The position numbers and the translations under genes were made by a program. This document shows positions 1 through 10,280 of a stretch of 48,818 nucleotides of DNA, piece after piece. Source of the stretch: Pseudomonadota bacterium (GTDB lineage: Bacteria; Pseudomonadota; Gammaproteobacteria; Steroidobacterales; Steroidobacteraceae); contig JAEZCN010000105.1 in NCBI GenBank assembly GCA_023433515.1, forward strand, positions 1 through 48,818. The letters are read 5' to 3'. Numbering within the stretch: the first letter of the stretch is position 1; every line of letters starts with the position of its first letter. The notes under the pieces are model-generated. The model ran no database searches. It saw only the letters and a program-made list of their open reading frames with translations, and was not told the DNA's origin.

Positions 1-101
1 TCGAGTCATATCGATTCGAATATGGGGACCGGCTTGCGGCTGTCGCCAATGCGCGGCAGCATCGACCGTTCCCGATAATTCCACAACGGGCGGGGGATTC
101 A

Positions 102-1638
<1,537 letters not shown>

Positions 1639-1661
<23 letters not shown>

Positions 1662-2190
1662 CCGCCGGCCGCGCGGTCCGGGCCAAAGAACGGACGATAC
1701 CGGCCGCGAGCGTCAGCACCAAGGCGCTCGCGGTCGCGATCCCGACCATGAAAGCGGTCTCGGAAGAGGTGGCGAGCGCACGTTCACCGTGCGCGTAACC
1801 ATGGAAGAACGCGAAGAACGTCGCGAGCACGACGATGCCGCAGACCAACCCGCGCGACGGCGATTTCGGCAACACGAGGGCGAGCATCGCGCTGACGCCG
1901 ATGGACACGACCAGCAACGGTCGTACGGCCGGCAACTCGATGCCCGCCGTTGCGGCCACCATCCCCCCCACTAACAAGCACATCCACGCGCCGAGCAGCG
2001 CCGCCATCGCGCGGATCTCGAGACGCCCCGCGAGCATGCCCACCGCGACCAGCGCGAGCAGGTGATCGGCGCCACCGAACGGGTGCAGGAATCCCGCGCC
2101 GAAGCCGGAATGTTCCGCGTGACCGGGATGAGCGAAAGCCAGTGTCGGTACGAAGGCCGCGAAGGCGAGGATGCGCAATGAACGTGTCAT
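1639..2190 (-). CDS. hupE: HupE/UreJ-family nickel permease
   Basis: Small integral membrane protein expected to import Ni2+ (or Co2+) for urease. The 183 residues begin with a cleavable-looking signal (to about A20) followed by HPGH and then the family signature: H36-P37 in GFLHPFGGADH and D42-H43. Six or so hydrophobic segments follow, and FFHGYAHG carries further His residues. I chose the ATG at 2190 because the upstream in-frame extension would cross the control region and lacks membrane character. Divergent from ureG, with which it shares a 112-bp control region. The 3' end overlaps the GH51 gene by 23 bp. The family is clear; nickel as the substrate rests on the urease context. Confidence 0.88.
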
Positions 2191-2204
2191 GGGGCGAGCG
2201 TACC

Positions 2205-2219
2205 GGAAACCTGGTTTCC
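2205..2219. repeat. 15-bp palindrome in the hupE leader
   Basis: GGAAACC and GGTTTCC arms flank a single T, a perfect 7-bp inverted repeat 15-29 bp upstream of the hupE start codon. It lies in the predicted 5' untranslated region and could be an operator or an mRNA hairpin masking the start, since no clear ribosome site is visible. Its arms resemble the core of the 45-bp repeats in this locus, but the flanks do not. Confidence 0.45.
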
Positions 2220-2250
2220 TGTGATGCGGGCCTCGACGTTCCTCATATAA

Positions 2251-2267
2251 GTCATTTGACGCAGGCG
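2251..2267 (+). promoter_or_regulatory. Shared 17-bp motif, hupE/ureG copy
   Basis: GTCATTTGACGCAGGCG lies in the divergent hupE-ureG gap. Its reverse complement recurs with one mismatch in 17 at 10413-10429, upstream of the porin-urt-ure operon. The copy sits just upstream of the expected -35 position for the TATGAT at 2289-2294, as expected for a transcription activator site. The inferred binder is the LuxR-type response regulator encoded at 5932-6876; this is not shown by the sequence. Confidence 0.6.
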
Positions 2268-2288
2268 AACCGGGGATTCCGGACGCAG

Positions 2289-2294
2289 TATGAT
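2289..2294 (+). promoter_or_regulatory. Candidate -10 element for ureG
   Basis: TATGAT ends 8 bases before the ureG ATG (2303), so transcription would begin at about 2301 and the mRNA would be leaderless or nearly so. This fits the lack of any Shine-Dalgarno sequence before ureG. No good -35 exists 17 bp upstream, consistent with activation from the 17-bp motif at 2251-2267. Confidence 0.4.
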
Positions 2295-2302
2295 CCCGCG
2301 TC

Positions 2303-2917
2303 ATGAACTCCAGACCAGATGTATTGCGGGTGGGTGTCGGCGGCCCGGTAGGCTCGGGCAAGACGGCGCTCGTCGATGCCCTGTGCAAGCGCATGCGCGA
2401 TGAATACAACATCGCGGTCGTCACCAACGACATCTACACGAAGGAAGACCAGGAATTCCTGATCCGCAGCAAGGCGCTCGAGCCCGAGCGCATCCGCGGC
2501 GTGGAGACCGGTGGTTGCCCGCACACGGCGATCCGCGAGGACGCGTCGATGAACCTCGCGGCCATCGACCAGCTCATAAACGATTTCGACGGGCTCGACA
2601 TGATCATCGTCGAGAGCGGCGGCGATAATCTCGCCGCGACTTTCAGCCCGGAGCTGTCGGACCTGACGCTGTACGTGATCGACGTCGCCGCGGGCGACAA
2701 GATTCCGCGCAAGGGTGGGCCGGGCATCATGAAGAGCGACCTTTTGATCATCAACAAGATAGACCTCGCTCCCCACGTCGGCGCGTCTCTCGAGGTCATG
2801 GACCGGGACGCGCGACGCATGCGCGGCGAGCGCCCCTTCGTGTTCACGAACCTGAAAACCGGGCAGGGCCTCGACCAGGTGGTCGAGTTCCTCTCGCGAC
2901 AGGGCATGCTGGCCTGA
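2303..2917 (+). CDS. ureG: Urease accessory GTPase UreG
   Basis: GTPase that, with UreD, UreF and UreE, delivers nickel to the urease active site in the cytoplasm. The 204-residue protein has the P-loop GGPVGSGKT at residues 13-21, the nickel-binding Cys-Pro-His at 72-74, the invariant VESGGDN segment and the guanine-specifying NKIDL. Length is typical. Unusually, it is not beside the other urease genes: its nearest partner, ureD, starts about 14.4 kb downstream. It is instead divergent from the nickel permease hupE, and the shared motif at 2251-2267 suggests common control with the urt-ure operon. No second ureG is seen in the window, so this copy should serve the urease. Confidence 0.97.
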   Translation: MNSRPDVLRVGVGGPVGSGKTALVDALCKRMRDEYNIAVVTNDIYTKEDQEFLIRSKALEPERIRGVETGGCPHTAIREDASMNLAAIDQLINDFDGLDMIIVESGGDNLAATFSPELSDLTLYVIDVAAGDKIPRKGGPGIMKSDLLIINKIDLAPHVGASLEVMDRDARRMRGERPFVFTNLKTGQGLDQVVEFLSRQGMLA

Positions 2918-2978
2918 AACAGGTCTGATTCGTGTCACCGCGCTTGTTGGCGCGTGTAGTTTGGGCGCAAGATGCGCC

Positions 2979-5039
2979 ATGGGTGTCGAGACTGCACAGG
3001 TCTCGGGGGTGACGCCGACGGAATGGCCGCCGTGGCGTCGTATTGTCCGCTCGACGCCGCTGCGCAGCGGGCTCGCTTTCTGCCTGTTCCTGCTGGTCTA
3101 CTTCGCGTCGTATCGGTATGCGATGGCGTTCAGCCAGACCGTGGCCGCCCCGTTCTGGTTTCCCGATTCGGTATTGCTGTGCGCGTTGCTGTGCACGCCG
3201 CGTCGCTGGTGGTGGCTGCTGCTCGTGGGCTTGTTGCCCATGCGGCTTTTTGTCGAAGTCTTTCCCGGTCTGCCGCAATGGTTCCTGCTTTCGGTTTTCG
3301 TCAACGATTTTCTGAAGGCAGTACTCGGTGCGCTGGTGCTGCAGCGATTTCTCGACGATCCGATCCGGCTGAATTCGCTGCGCGACTTCGGAATATATTT
3401 CCTGTTCGTCGTCATCCTGATCCCGTTGCTCAGCGCGTTCGGCGGAGCCGCGTCACGCTTCGGAATGGGCCACACCGACTTCTGGTCGAACGTCGAACGC
3501 TGGTTTCTCGGCGACGCGATGGCCAGCCTCATCGTGACGCCGGTGATTTTCTACTGGATCCTGAGGCCGCCGAATCCGCGCTACTTCACGGCGCCGCGCG
3601 TGGCGGAGGCCGTAATCCTCATGGTGGGTCTGCTGCTGAGTCTGCAATGGGCCTTCGAGCAGTCGGCGAGCTCGCGCGATTTCACGGAAGCGCGCTACTA
3701 CATGCCGGTGCTGTTCATCGGCTGGGCCGCGATCCGGTTCCGGATGACGGGCGCGACCGGCGCCGTCGCGCTGCTCACCGCGTTCACGGTAGGCGCCGCG
3801 CTCGACGGCACGGGTCCATTCGCCGACCTGCCGCACGAGGAGGCCGCGAGCCGGGTCCAGCATTTCCTGCTGCTGCGCGCGGCGCCGCTCTATCTCGCTG
3901 CAGTTCTGCTGGAGCAGGGCGTGCGCGTCGCCAACTCGCTGCGCCAGAGCGAGCGGCGATATCGAGACGTCGTGGAAAGCCAGCCGGGTTTCGTATGCCG
4001 CATGCTGCACGACACGACGCTGACCTTCGTCAACACCGCCTTCTGCCGCTTCATCGGCAAATCGCGCGAACAGCTCCTCGGTACCAAACTACTCGACCTG
4101 CTGCCGGCGAACGCGCGGCGCGCCGCGCGCGACGCCGTGGAGCGCGCCATCCAGCTTTCCGAACACAGCGCGTGGGAGTGCGAGGCGTCGCTGCCCGACG
4201 GCTCTAGCGGCTGGCAGCACTGGGTCTGCCACGCAATCGAATCGGAATTCGAGCGCACCCCCGAGTTGCAGGCGATCGGGCAGGACGTCACCGACCGCAA
4301 ACGCGCCGAGGAATCCGGTCGACGCCTCGCGCATGCGACGCGTTTCGCGGCCGTCGGCGAGTTGACCGCGATGGTGGCGCACGAGATCAACCAGCCACTC
4401 ACCGCGATCCTGAGCAACGCCGAGGCCGGAGAGCTGCTGTTGCGATCCGACAAACCGCCGCTCGAGGACATCCGCGAGATCTTCGCGGACATCCGCAAGG
4501 ACGACCTGCGCGCCGACGCGGCGATCCGCGGCATCCGCTCGCTGCTGCAGCGACGGGAATTCCAGCCGTGTCCCTTGAACGTCAACGACCTGGTTGCCCA
4601 GGTCCTGCGGCTCATCGCCGGCGACGCGCTGTTTCGCCGGGTGGCGGTGCGACGCGATCTCGCGCCCGATCTGCCGGCGGTGATGGGGGATGCGTCGCAC
4701 ATCGAGCAGGTGCTGGTCATCCTCATCGTCAACGGCATGGATGCGATGAAGGAAACCCCGGAGGCCGAACGCGAGATCCTCGTGACCACGCGTTCCGGCT
4801 CCAACGCGAGCGTCGAAGTGGCCGTGCGCGATCGCGGGCACGGCATTTCCGAAAAGAGCATGCCGCAGTTGTTCGATTCGTTTTATACGACCAAGCCCGA
4901 CGGGATGGGCCTGGGACTATCGATCGCGCGTTCGATGATCGCCGTGCACGGCGGCCGCATCTGGGCGGAAAACGCGCCCGAAGGCGGCGCGGTGTTCCGC
5001 TTCACGCTGACCGTCGAACGCTCGCCACCGGTTGCGTGA
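2979..5039 (+). CDS. MASE1-PAS sensor histidine kinase
   Basis: Membrane sensor kinase of 686 residues. An N-terminal MASE1-type domain with about eight membrane helices (residues 20-310) is followed by a PAS domain (about 320-430, beginning ERRYRDVVESQPG). Then come a dimerisation/phosphoacceptor domain with MVAHEINQPLTAI (phosphorylated His at 468) and an ATPase domain ending in GMGLGLSIARSMI. There is no receiver domain and no response regulator next to it, so the partner is unknown; the regulator at 5932-6876 is a candidate. The ATG at 2979 was chosen over an upstream in-frame TTG at 2961; neither has a strong ribosome site. It lies 61 bp after ureG on the same strand and may be cotranscribed. 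Confidence 0.88.
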   Translation: MGVETAQVSGVTPTEWPPWRRIVRSTPLRSGLAFCLFLLVYFASYRYAMAFSQTVAAPFWFPDSVLLCALLCTPRRWWWLLLVGLLPMRLFVEVFPGLPQWFLLSVFVNDFLKAVLGALVLQRFLDDPIRLNSLRDFGIYFLFVVILIPLLSAFGGAASRFGMGHTDFWSNVERWFLGDAMASLIVTPVIFYWILRPPNPRYFTAPRVAEAVILMVGLLLSLQWAFEQSASSRDFTEARYYMPVLFIGWAAIRFRMTGATGAVALLTAFTVGAALDGTGPFADLPHEEAASRVQHFLLLRAAPLYLAAVLLEQGVRVANSLRQSERRYRDVVESQPGFVCRMLHDTTLTFVNTAFCRFIGKSREQLLGTKLLDLLPANARRAARDAVERAIQLSEHSAWECEASLPDGSSGWQHWVCHAIESEFERTPELQAIGQDVTDRKRAEESGRRLAHATRFAAVGELTAMVAHEINQPLTAILSNAEAGELLLRSDKPPLEDIREIFADIRKDDLRADAAIRGIRSLLQRREFQPCPLNVNDLVAQVLRLIAGDALFRRVAVRRDLAPDLPAVMGDASHIEQVLVILIVNGMDAMKETPEAEREILVTTRSGSNASVEVAVRDRGHGISEKSMPQLFDSFYTTKPDGMGLGLSIARSMIAVHGGRIWAENAPEGGAVFRFTLTVERSPPVA

Positions 5040-5109
5040 CGCGTTGCGTGCGAAGGGATTCATCGTCGAAGCGCCGCGGTAGCGCGGAAGTGGAAGACAC
5101 CGGGCGCGT

Positions 5110-5129
5110 CCGGCTCGGGTTCGAGCCGG
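5110..5129. terminator. Hairpin between convergent genes
   Basis: CCGGCTC (5110-5116) and GAGCCGG (5123-5129) form a perfect 7-bp stem around the 6-base loop GGGTTC. It sits in the 104-bp gap between the convergent kinase and lipoprotein genes. There is no T-run, so termination is only plausible. Confidence 0.35.
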
Positions 5130-5143
5130 TCGATCCGCTCTAT

Positions 5144-5881
5144 CTAGTTTGAGGTTTCGTCCGGCTTCGGCTCGGGCTCGGGTTTGAGGGCGCCGCCGGC
5201 GTCGGGCGCGGAGTGGTGCGGGCGCGTGGCCTTCGCGACGTCGAGCGCTTCGCGCAGCAGGCGCGACCACTTGCCGAAGGTCATGCGCATTTCGTGCAGG
5301 TTGGAGATGCGCGTGGCTTCGCGCAGCTGGGTATCGCCGATGCCGTACGACTCGTTGCCGTCGTACATGTCGATACGACCGACGATGACGCCGGTCAACG
5401 AGTCGCGCAGCTCGCCCACCACCCGCATCTTGACCGGGCCGGTGGTGAGGGTCTTCATTCCCCCCGCCTCGTTGCCGGCATCGGGGCCGGGGATGTCCAG
5501 GTCCACGATGCGCGGTTCGACGATGAGTACGTCTTCGCCCGGATTCTCGGCGAACTCCCACTTGTGGTTCCTGATCAGCGCGCGCTCGAATTCCTCGCGA
5601 AAAAGCTCCGAGGCCGAGTCGCGGATCTTCCGTACGTCGCCGTCGGTGACGTCCTTGTGCTGATCGCGCCATCCGGACTTGAAGGCGATGACGGGGGGTT
5701 CGAGGATGAGCCGCTTGTACTGCACGAACTGCGCATCGGGCTTGCGAAACACGCCACCCGAGGCGCGCGAGGCCACGCGCACGAGGCCGTCTTCGGTCAT
5801 TTCCTCGGGTCCGGGCAGCGATCGGCAACTGGCGAGCGCGCACGCCATCGCCACCAACACACCGACGCGCCAGATCTTCAT
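5144..5881 (-). CDS. DUF3313-type lipoprotein
   Basis: Predicted 245-residue lipoprotein with a lipobox ending in LASC, Cys at 19. The body (YKRLILEPPVIAFKSGW, a central LIVEPRIVDLDIP strand, then KMRVVGELRDSLTG) resembles the DUF3313 family of unknown function. The last 20 residues are rich in Pro, Glu and Lys. It follows the response regulator gene by 50 bp on the same strand and may be the distal gene of that operon, though no functional link to urea is evident. Family assignment is from memory of the fold pattern and is moderately sure. Confidence 0.7.
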   Translation of the reverse strand: MKIWRVGVLVAMACALASCRSLPGPEEMTEDGLVRVASRASGGVFRKPDAQFVQYKRLILEPPVIAFKSGWRDQHKDVTDGDVRKIRDSASELFREEFERALIRNHKWEFAENPGEDVLIVEPRIVDLDIPGPDAGNEAGGMKTLTTGPVKMRVVGELRDSLTGVIVGRIDMYDGNESYGIGDTQLREATRISNLHEMRMTFGKWSRLLREALDVAKATRPHHSAPDAGGALKPEPEPKPDETSN

Positions 5882-5931
5882 GATCGTTCCCCCGTTCGCC
5901 GAAGTGAGGGATTCTAGCGCGGTCGCCGGCT

Positions 5932-6876
5932 TCAGCGCGCCAGGGCGTGAACGGCGCGGGCGGCGGCCGAGGCGCGGTTCTCGACGCCCAGTTTCACGAA
6001 GATCTGTTCGAGATGTTTGTTCACCGTCCGGGGGCTGATGGCGAGGATTTCGCCGATCTCGCGATTGGCCTTGCCGCGGCTGATCCACAGCAGGACCTCG
6101 GATTCGCGCGACGTCAGCGCAAGCGTCTGCTGGAGGCGTTTCTCGTCCTCCGTGGTGCTGAGCTCCGTCAGTCGGAACAGCAGTTCGTCCGGGCCGATCG
6201 GGCTCAGCACGGAGATCTCGAGCTTGCGGCCACCGGCATCCACCAGCAGCCGCGCCTGTGGAGCCGCGCCCTCGGAGCGCAGCCGCATGAGCTGCGACAT
6301 CACGGATTGCGGCAGGCAGGGTCCCGATTCCTGCGAAGAAGGAAACAACTCGGCCAGCAGCTGCCGGGCCTTCGGCGTGCACCACAGCAGCCTGCCTACC
6401 CGGTCGGTCGCGAGCAGGAAGCGCCCCGTGGCGTCGAGCGCCGCGCGCGAGCCGGCCGCGGCGCGCGCGTTGGCCAGGTGTACGCGGATGCGGGCGAGCA
6501 GTTCGTCGACGACCAGCGGCTTGGTGACGTAGTCGACGCCGCCCGCGGCCAGGCCTTCGAGCACGCTTTCCGTCTCGGTGAGGCCGGTCATGAAGATCAC
6601 TGGCACGTGCGCGAGCATGCGCTCGCGTTTCATGCGCCGGCAGGTCCCGAAGCCGTCGAGCCCGGGCATCATGGCGTCCATGAGCACGAGATCCGGCGTG
6701 ATCTGCTCGAGCAGCTTCAGGGCGCTGTCGCCGTCGGTCGCGATGAGCACCGTGAAGCCCGCATGGTCGAGCGTGTCGGTGAGGAACCCGAGGGTCTCGG
6801 GCGTATCGTCGACCACGAGGATGGTGTCGCGGCGGACGTCGTGTGCGTGGAGGTAGTTGGTCATCCCCTTATCCAT
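5932..6876 (-). CDS. LuxR/NarL-type response regulator
   Basis: DNA-binding response regulator of 314 residues. An N-terminal receiver domain (acidic pair D23-D24, phosphoacceptor Asp 67 in DLVLMDAMMPG, switch Lys in YVTKPL) is followed by a PAS-like middle segment (about 140-235, LLATDRVGRLLWCTPKARQ) and a LuxR helix-turn-helix (LTSRESEVLLWISRGKANREI to NRASAAARAVHAL). The ATG at 6876 overlaps the stop of the upstream kinase by 8 bp (ATGGATAA) and has GGAAGGA 10 bases upstream, so the pair is translationally coupled. A second ATG at 6864 is possible. It is the obvious partner of the fused kinase and the best candidate to bind the 17-bp motifs at 2251 and 10413. Confidence 0.93.
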   Translation of the reverse strand: MDKGMTNYLHAHDVRRDTILVVDDTPETLGFLTDTLDHAGFTVLIATDGDSALKLLEQITPDLVLMDAMMPGLDGFGTCRRMKRERMLAHVPVIFMTGLTETESVLEGLAAGGVDYVTKPLVVDELLARIRVHLANARAAAGSRAALDATGRFLLATDRVGRLLWCTPKARQLLAELFPSSQESGPCLPQSVMSQLMRLRSEGAAPQARLLVDAGGRKLEISVLSPIGPDELLFRLTELSTTEDEKRLQQTLALTSRESEVLLWISRGKANREIGEILAISPRTVNKHLEQIFVKLGVENRASAAARAVHALAR

Positions 6877-9800
6877 GTTTGCGCATTCCTTCCAGGACGT
6901 GCATGTATCGCTTGAGATCGAAGTTCGTGACCAGCGCGCGCATGCGCGTCGCGAACGGTTTGCTTTCGGGGTCACCCTCGAGTTCGCGCAGCTTCGCCTG
7001 GATGCCGCGCACGTGCCCGATGAGGCCGAGTTGATAGAGATCGTCGACGTGATGCCGCGAGTGCGCGGGCAGGGTGTGACCCTCGTGACTCGAGGGCTCG
7101 GCCTCCGGGACGGCGGCCGCGTGTATCCATTGCAGGTCGAGCTGCGTGGCCAGGCACTCGAGCATGCGCTGCACGTCGATGGGCTTGATCAGGAACGCAT
7201 CGTGATTCGTCTCGGCACCGCCCGGAGAGAACTCGTGCGCGTTGGCCGAGACGATCACGATCTTCAGGCGGCTCGAGCGCGCGCGCAGGCGCTCGGCGAC
7301 CTGCCAGCCGCTCATGCCCGGCATGCTGATGTCGATCATCACGAGATCGGGATCGCAGTCCTCGGCGAGCGCGAGTCCGCGGGAGCCGTCCGGCGCCGTG
7401 AACAACGCGAAGTCGAGCGGCCGCAGCAGGTTCTGCACGATGTCGAGGTGCGCAGGGTCGTCGTCGACCAGCAGGAGCTTGCGGCGCGCGCCGGCGTAAC
7501 CCGTGATGTCGCGCGCGCCCTCCGCGCTCGGCGCCGGCGCGGCCTCGGAGAGCAGCAGCCGCACCGTGAAACGCGTGCCGACGCCCACCTGGCTCGACGC
7601 ATTGATCTCGCCGCCCATGATCTGCGTGAGTAGTTTGGTAATCGTGAGGCCGAGACCGGTGCCCGGGATCGCGCGCACGTTGGCGCCCTGGCCGCGCTCG
7701 AAGGGTTCGAACACGCGTTCGATCTCGTCCGCGGGAATGCCGACGCCGGTATCGGAGACCTCGAACTCCGCCACCTGGCTGCGGTAACGCACGACCAGCG
7801 ACGCGCTGCCCCGTTCGGTGTACTTGATCGCGTTCGACAGCAGGTTTATGAGGACCTGCCGCAGGCGTTTCTGGTCGACGTGCACGACCGCGGGCAGGTT
7901 CGGCGGACGCGAGTAGATGAAGTCGACTCCCTTCGCGGCCGCCTGCAGCTTGAACATGTCGACGATCTGGTCGAGGAATTCCGGCAGCGCGACCTTGTCG
8001 CGGTTCAGGCGCAGGATGCCGTTCTCGATCTTCGAGATGTCGAGGATGCCGTCGATGAGATCCGCGAGATGCTCGGCGCTGCGCCGGATCACGCGGATCG
8101 CATTGTCCGAGGGTCCGGCGGCGCCACGCTCCAGGAGCTGCGCGTAGCCGTAGATGGAATTGAGCGGCGTGCGGATCTCGTGGCTGATGCCGGCGATGTA
8201 ACGAGTCTTCGCGATGTTGGCGGCCTCGGCGACTTCCTTCGCTTTCTGCAGCGCCGTGTCGGTGCGTTTGTGCGCGTCTATTTCGTCCATGAGCATCGTC
8301 GTCTGGCGCGCCGACTCGGCCTCGGCCGCGCGCCGGCTCTCGTGGGCGAGCACGATGAGCCACGAAGTCACGCCCGACAGCACGAGCAGGCAGAAATACA
8401 CCAGCCACAACGTGGTCGCGATCGCCTCGCGACTGGCCGGCGCGGCGTGACCGTATTGCTGGTAGATCAGCGCGAGCAGGAAAGCGATCGCGAGATTCGA
8501 CAGCACCATGAGTCCGCCGAAGTGGCCGGCGCGTGTATTGAGCAGCGCGCCCAGGCGCTTCGGCAGGAAGCGCGCGATGAACAGGTCGAGTTGCTCGTTG
8601 AAGCGGCTGTTCGTCTTGCACTGGTCGCGGCAGCGCGCCTCGAGCGTGCAGCACAGCGAGCAGATGGGTCCGGAGTAGGCGGGGCACATCGCGATGTCGC
8701 CGCGTTCGAACACGTTTTCGCAGATGCTGCACTCGAGCTCGGCGGTCCTGCCCGGCAGACCGTTGTCGGGACGCGCGAGGTAGTACCGGCCGCGGGTCCA
8801 CCAGGCGATCAGGGGCGCGGCGACGAAGGCGACGCTGAGCGCGACGAACGGTGAGAGGATCCGCGCGTATTCGCCGAACACGCCCATGAACGCGAGGCTC
8901 GACAACACGACGGATACGGCCAGCGCCCCGACGCCGACGGGATTGATGTCGTAGAGGTGCGCGCGTTTGAACTCGATGTGTCTGGGACTGAAGCCGAGCG
9001 GCTTGTTGACGACGAGGTCGGCGGTCAGCGCGCCTATCCACCCCGCGGCGAAGTTGGCGTAGATGACCAGGATGCTCTCGATGGCGCGGAAGATGCCGAT
9101 CTCCATGAGCAGCAGCGCGAGCACGACGTTGAACACCAGCCAGACCACGCGGCCGGGGTGCGAATGCGTGAGGCGCGAGAAGAAGTTCGACCACGCGATC
9201 GAGCCGGCATACGCGTTGGTCACGTTGATCTTGAGCTGGCAGACGATGACGAAGAGGCCGGTGAGCACCAGCGCGAAGGTCGGCGACTGGAAAGTCTCGC
9301 GGAACGCGTGGTGATACATGATCGTCGGCTCGTCGGCCTGCGAGGGATGTACACCCTGGCGCACGAGCCACACGGCGAGGAACGAGCCGACCAGTAGCTT
9401 GAAGCCGCCGAGCACCACCCAGCCGGGGCCGGTGCCGACCACCGCGGTCCACCAGCCCACGCGATTCTTCATCGTGCGGTTGGGAAGGAACCGAAGGTAA
9501 TCGACCTGCTCGCCGATCTGCGGCAGCAGCGAGAGCAACACCGAGGCCGCGAGGCCGAACAACACGAAGTCGAACGCGCCGCCGCCATCCGCCGAGCCGG
9601 CGGACTCACTCCCCGCGAAGTGGGTCCAGGCCGCGATCTCGGCCGGGTTCTTCCAGAGGATGATCGCGATCGGCACGAACTGCAGCACCAGCCAGATGGG
9701 CTGGGTGACGATCTGCATGCGGCTGATCAGGCTGATGCCATACAGCGCGATCGGTATCACGACCAGCGAGCTGATGATGTGCGCGATCCACATCGCGATG

Positions 9801-10243
9801 CCGAACACGAGGTTCAGCGCGACCGACATGATGCTGGCCTCGATCGCGAACAGCAGGAACGTGAACGACGCGTAGATCAGCGAGGTGACCGTACTGCCCA
9901 TGTAGCCGAAGCCGGCGCCGCGCGTGAGCAGGTCGATGTCGACTCCGTACTTCGCGGCGTAATAGGCGATGGGCATTCCGATCGCGAACATCAGGACCGC
10001 GAACGCGCCGATGGCCCACGCGACGTTCGGGAATCCGTACAGCAGCGTCAGCGTGCCGCCGATCGCCTCGCAGGCCAGGAACGCGATGGGACCGAGCGCG
10101 GTGTGACCGACGCGCGAAGTCGACTTGCGCGCGCGATCCGCGGTGAACCGCAGCGCATAGTCCTCGAGTGTCTGGCTGTTGACCCACTGGTTGTACTGCC
10201 GGCGCTCGCGAATGATTTTTTGTTGTCTCGGCCTGGAGCTCAT
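6869..10243 (-). CDS. NCS1 permease-hybrid histidine kinase fusion
   Basis: A 1124-residue sensor. Residues about 40-490 form a 12-helix domain like the NCS1 nucleobase/allantoin/hydantoin symporters. Residues 505-542 are a Cys-rich knuckle with eight Cys spaced CxxC-x11-C-x7-CxxCC-x5-C-x3-C, suitable for Zn or Fe-S. Two more helices follow, then a phosphoacceptor domain (ISHEIRTPLNS, His 688), an ATPase domain (GTGLGLTI) and a receiver domain (Asp 971 in MIDISMPG). The ATG at 10243 was chosen because AAGGGGA lies 11 bases upstream and the longer frame runs through a sigma-54 promoter. Coupled to the response regulator and divergent from the porin-urt-ure operon, it probably senses urea, a nucleobase or nitrogen status. 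Whether it still transports is unknown. Confidence 0.9.
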   Translation of the reverse strand: MSSRPRQQKIIRERRQYNQWVNSQTLEDYALRFTADRARKSTSRVGHTALGPIAFLACEAIGGTLTLLYGFPNVAWAIGAFAVLMFAIGMPIAYYAAKYGVDIDLLTRGAGFGYMGSTVTSLIYASFTFLLFAIEASIMSVALNLVFGIAMWIAHIISSLVVIPIALYGISLISRMQIVTQPIWLVLQFVPIAIILWKNPAEIAAWTHFAGSESAGSADGGGAFDFVLFGLAASVLLSLLPQIGEQVDYLRFLPNRTMKNRVGWWTAVVGTGPGWVVLGGFKLLVGSFLAVWLVRQGVHPSQADEPTIMYHHAFRETFQSPTFALVLTGLFVIVCQLKINVTNAYAGSIAWSNFFSRLTHSHPGRVVWLVFNVVLALLLMEIGIFRAIESILVIYANFAAGWIGALTADLVVNKPLGFSPRHIEFKRAHLYDINPVGVGALAVSVVLSSLAFMGVFGEYARILSPFVALSVAFVAAPLIAWWTRGRYYLARPDNGLPGRTAELECSICENVFERGDIAMCPAYSGPICSLCCTLEARCRDQCKTNSRFNEQLDLFIARFLPKRLGALLNTRAGHFGGLMVLSNLAIAFLLALIYQQYGHAAPASREAIATTLWLVYFCLLVLSGVTSWLIVLAHESRRAAEAESARQTTMLMDEIDAHKRTDTALQKAKEVAEAANIAKTRYIAGISHEIRTPLNSIYGYAQLLERGAAGPSDNAIRVIRRSAEHLADLIDGILDISKIENGILRLNRDKVALPEFLDQIVDMFKLQAAAKGVDFIYSRPPNLPAVVHVDQKRLRQVLINLLSNAIKYTERGSASLVVRYRSQVAEFEVSDTGVGIPADEIERVFEPFERGQGANVRAIPGTGLGLTITKLLTQIMGGEINASSQVGVGTRFTVRLLLSEAAPAPSAEGARDITGYAGARRKLLLVDDDPAHLDIVQNLLRPLDFALFTAPDGSRGLALAEDCDPDLVMIDISMPGMSGWQVAERLRARSSRLKIVIVSANAHEFSPGGAETNHDAFLIKPIDVQRMLECLATQLDLQWIHAAAVPEAEPSSHEGHTLPAHSRHHVDDLYQLGLIGHVRGIQAKLRELEGDPESKPFATRMRALVTNFDLKRYMHVLEGMRKHG

Positions 10244-10280
10244 GCCGACGCGTTCCCCTTTTTCCCCCGGCTGAATAGAT

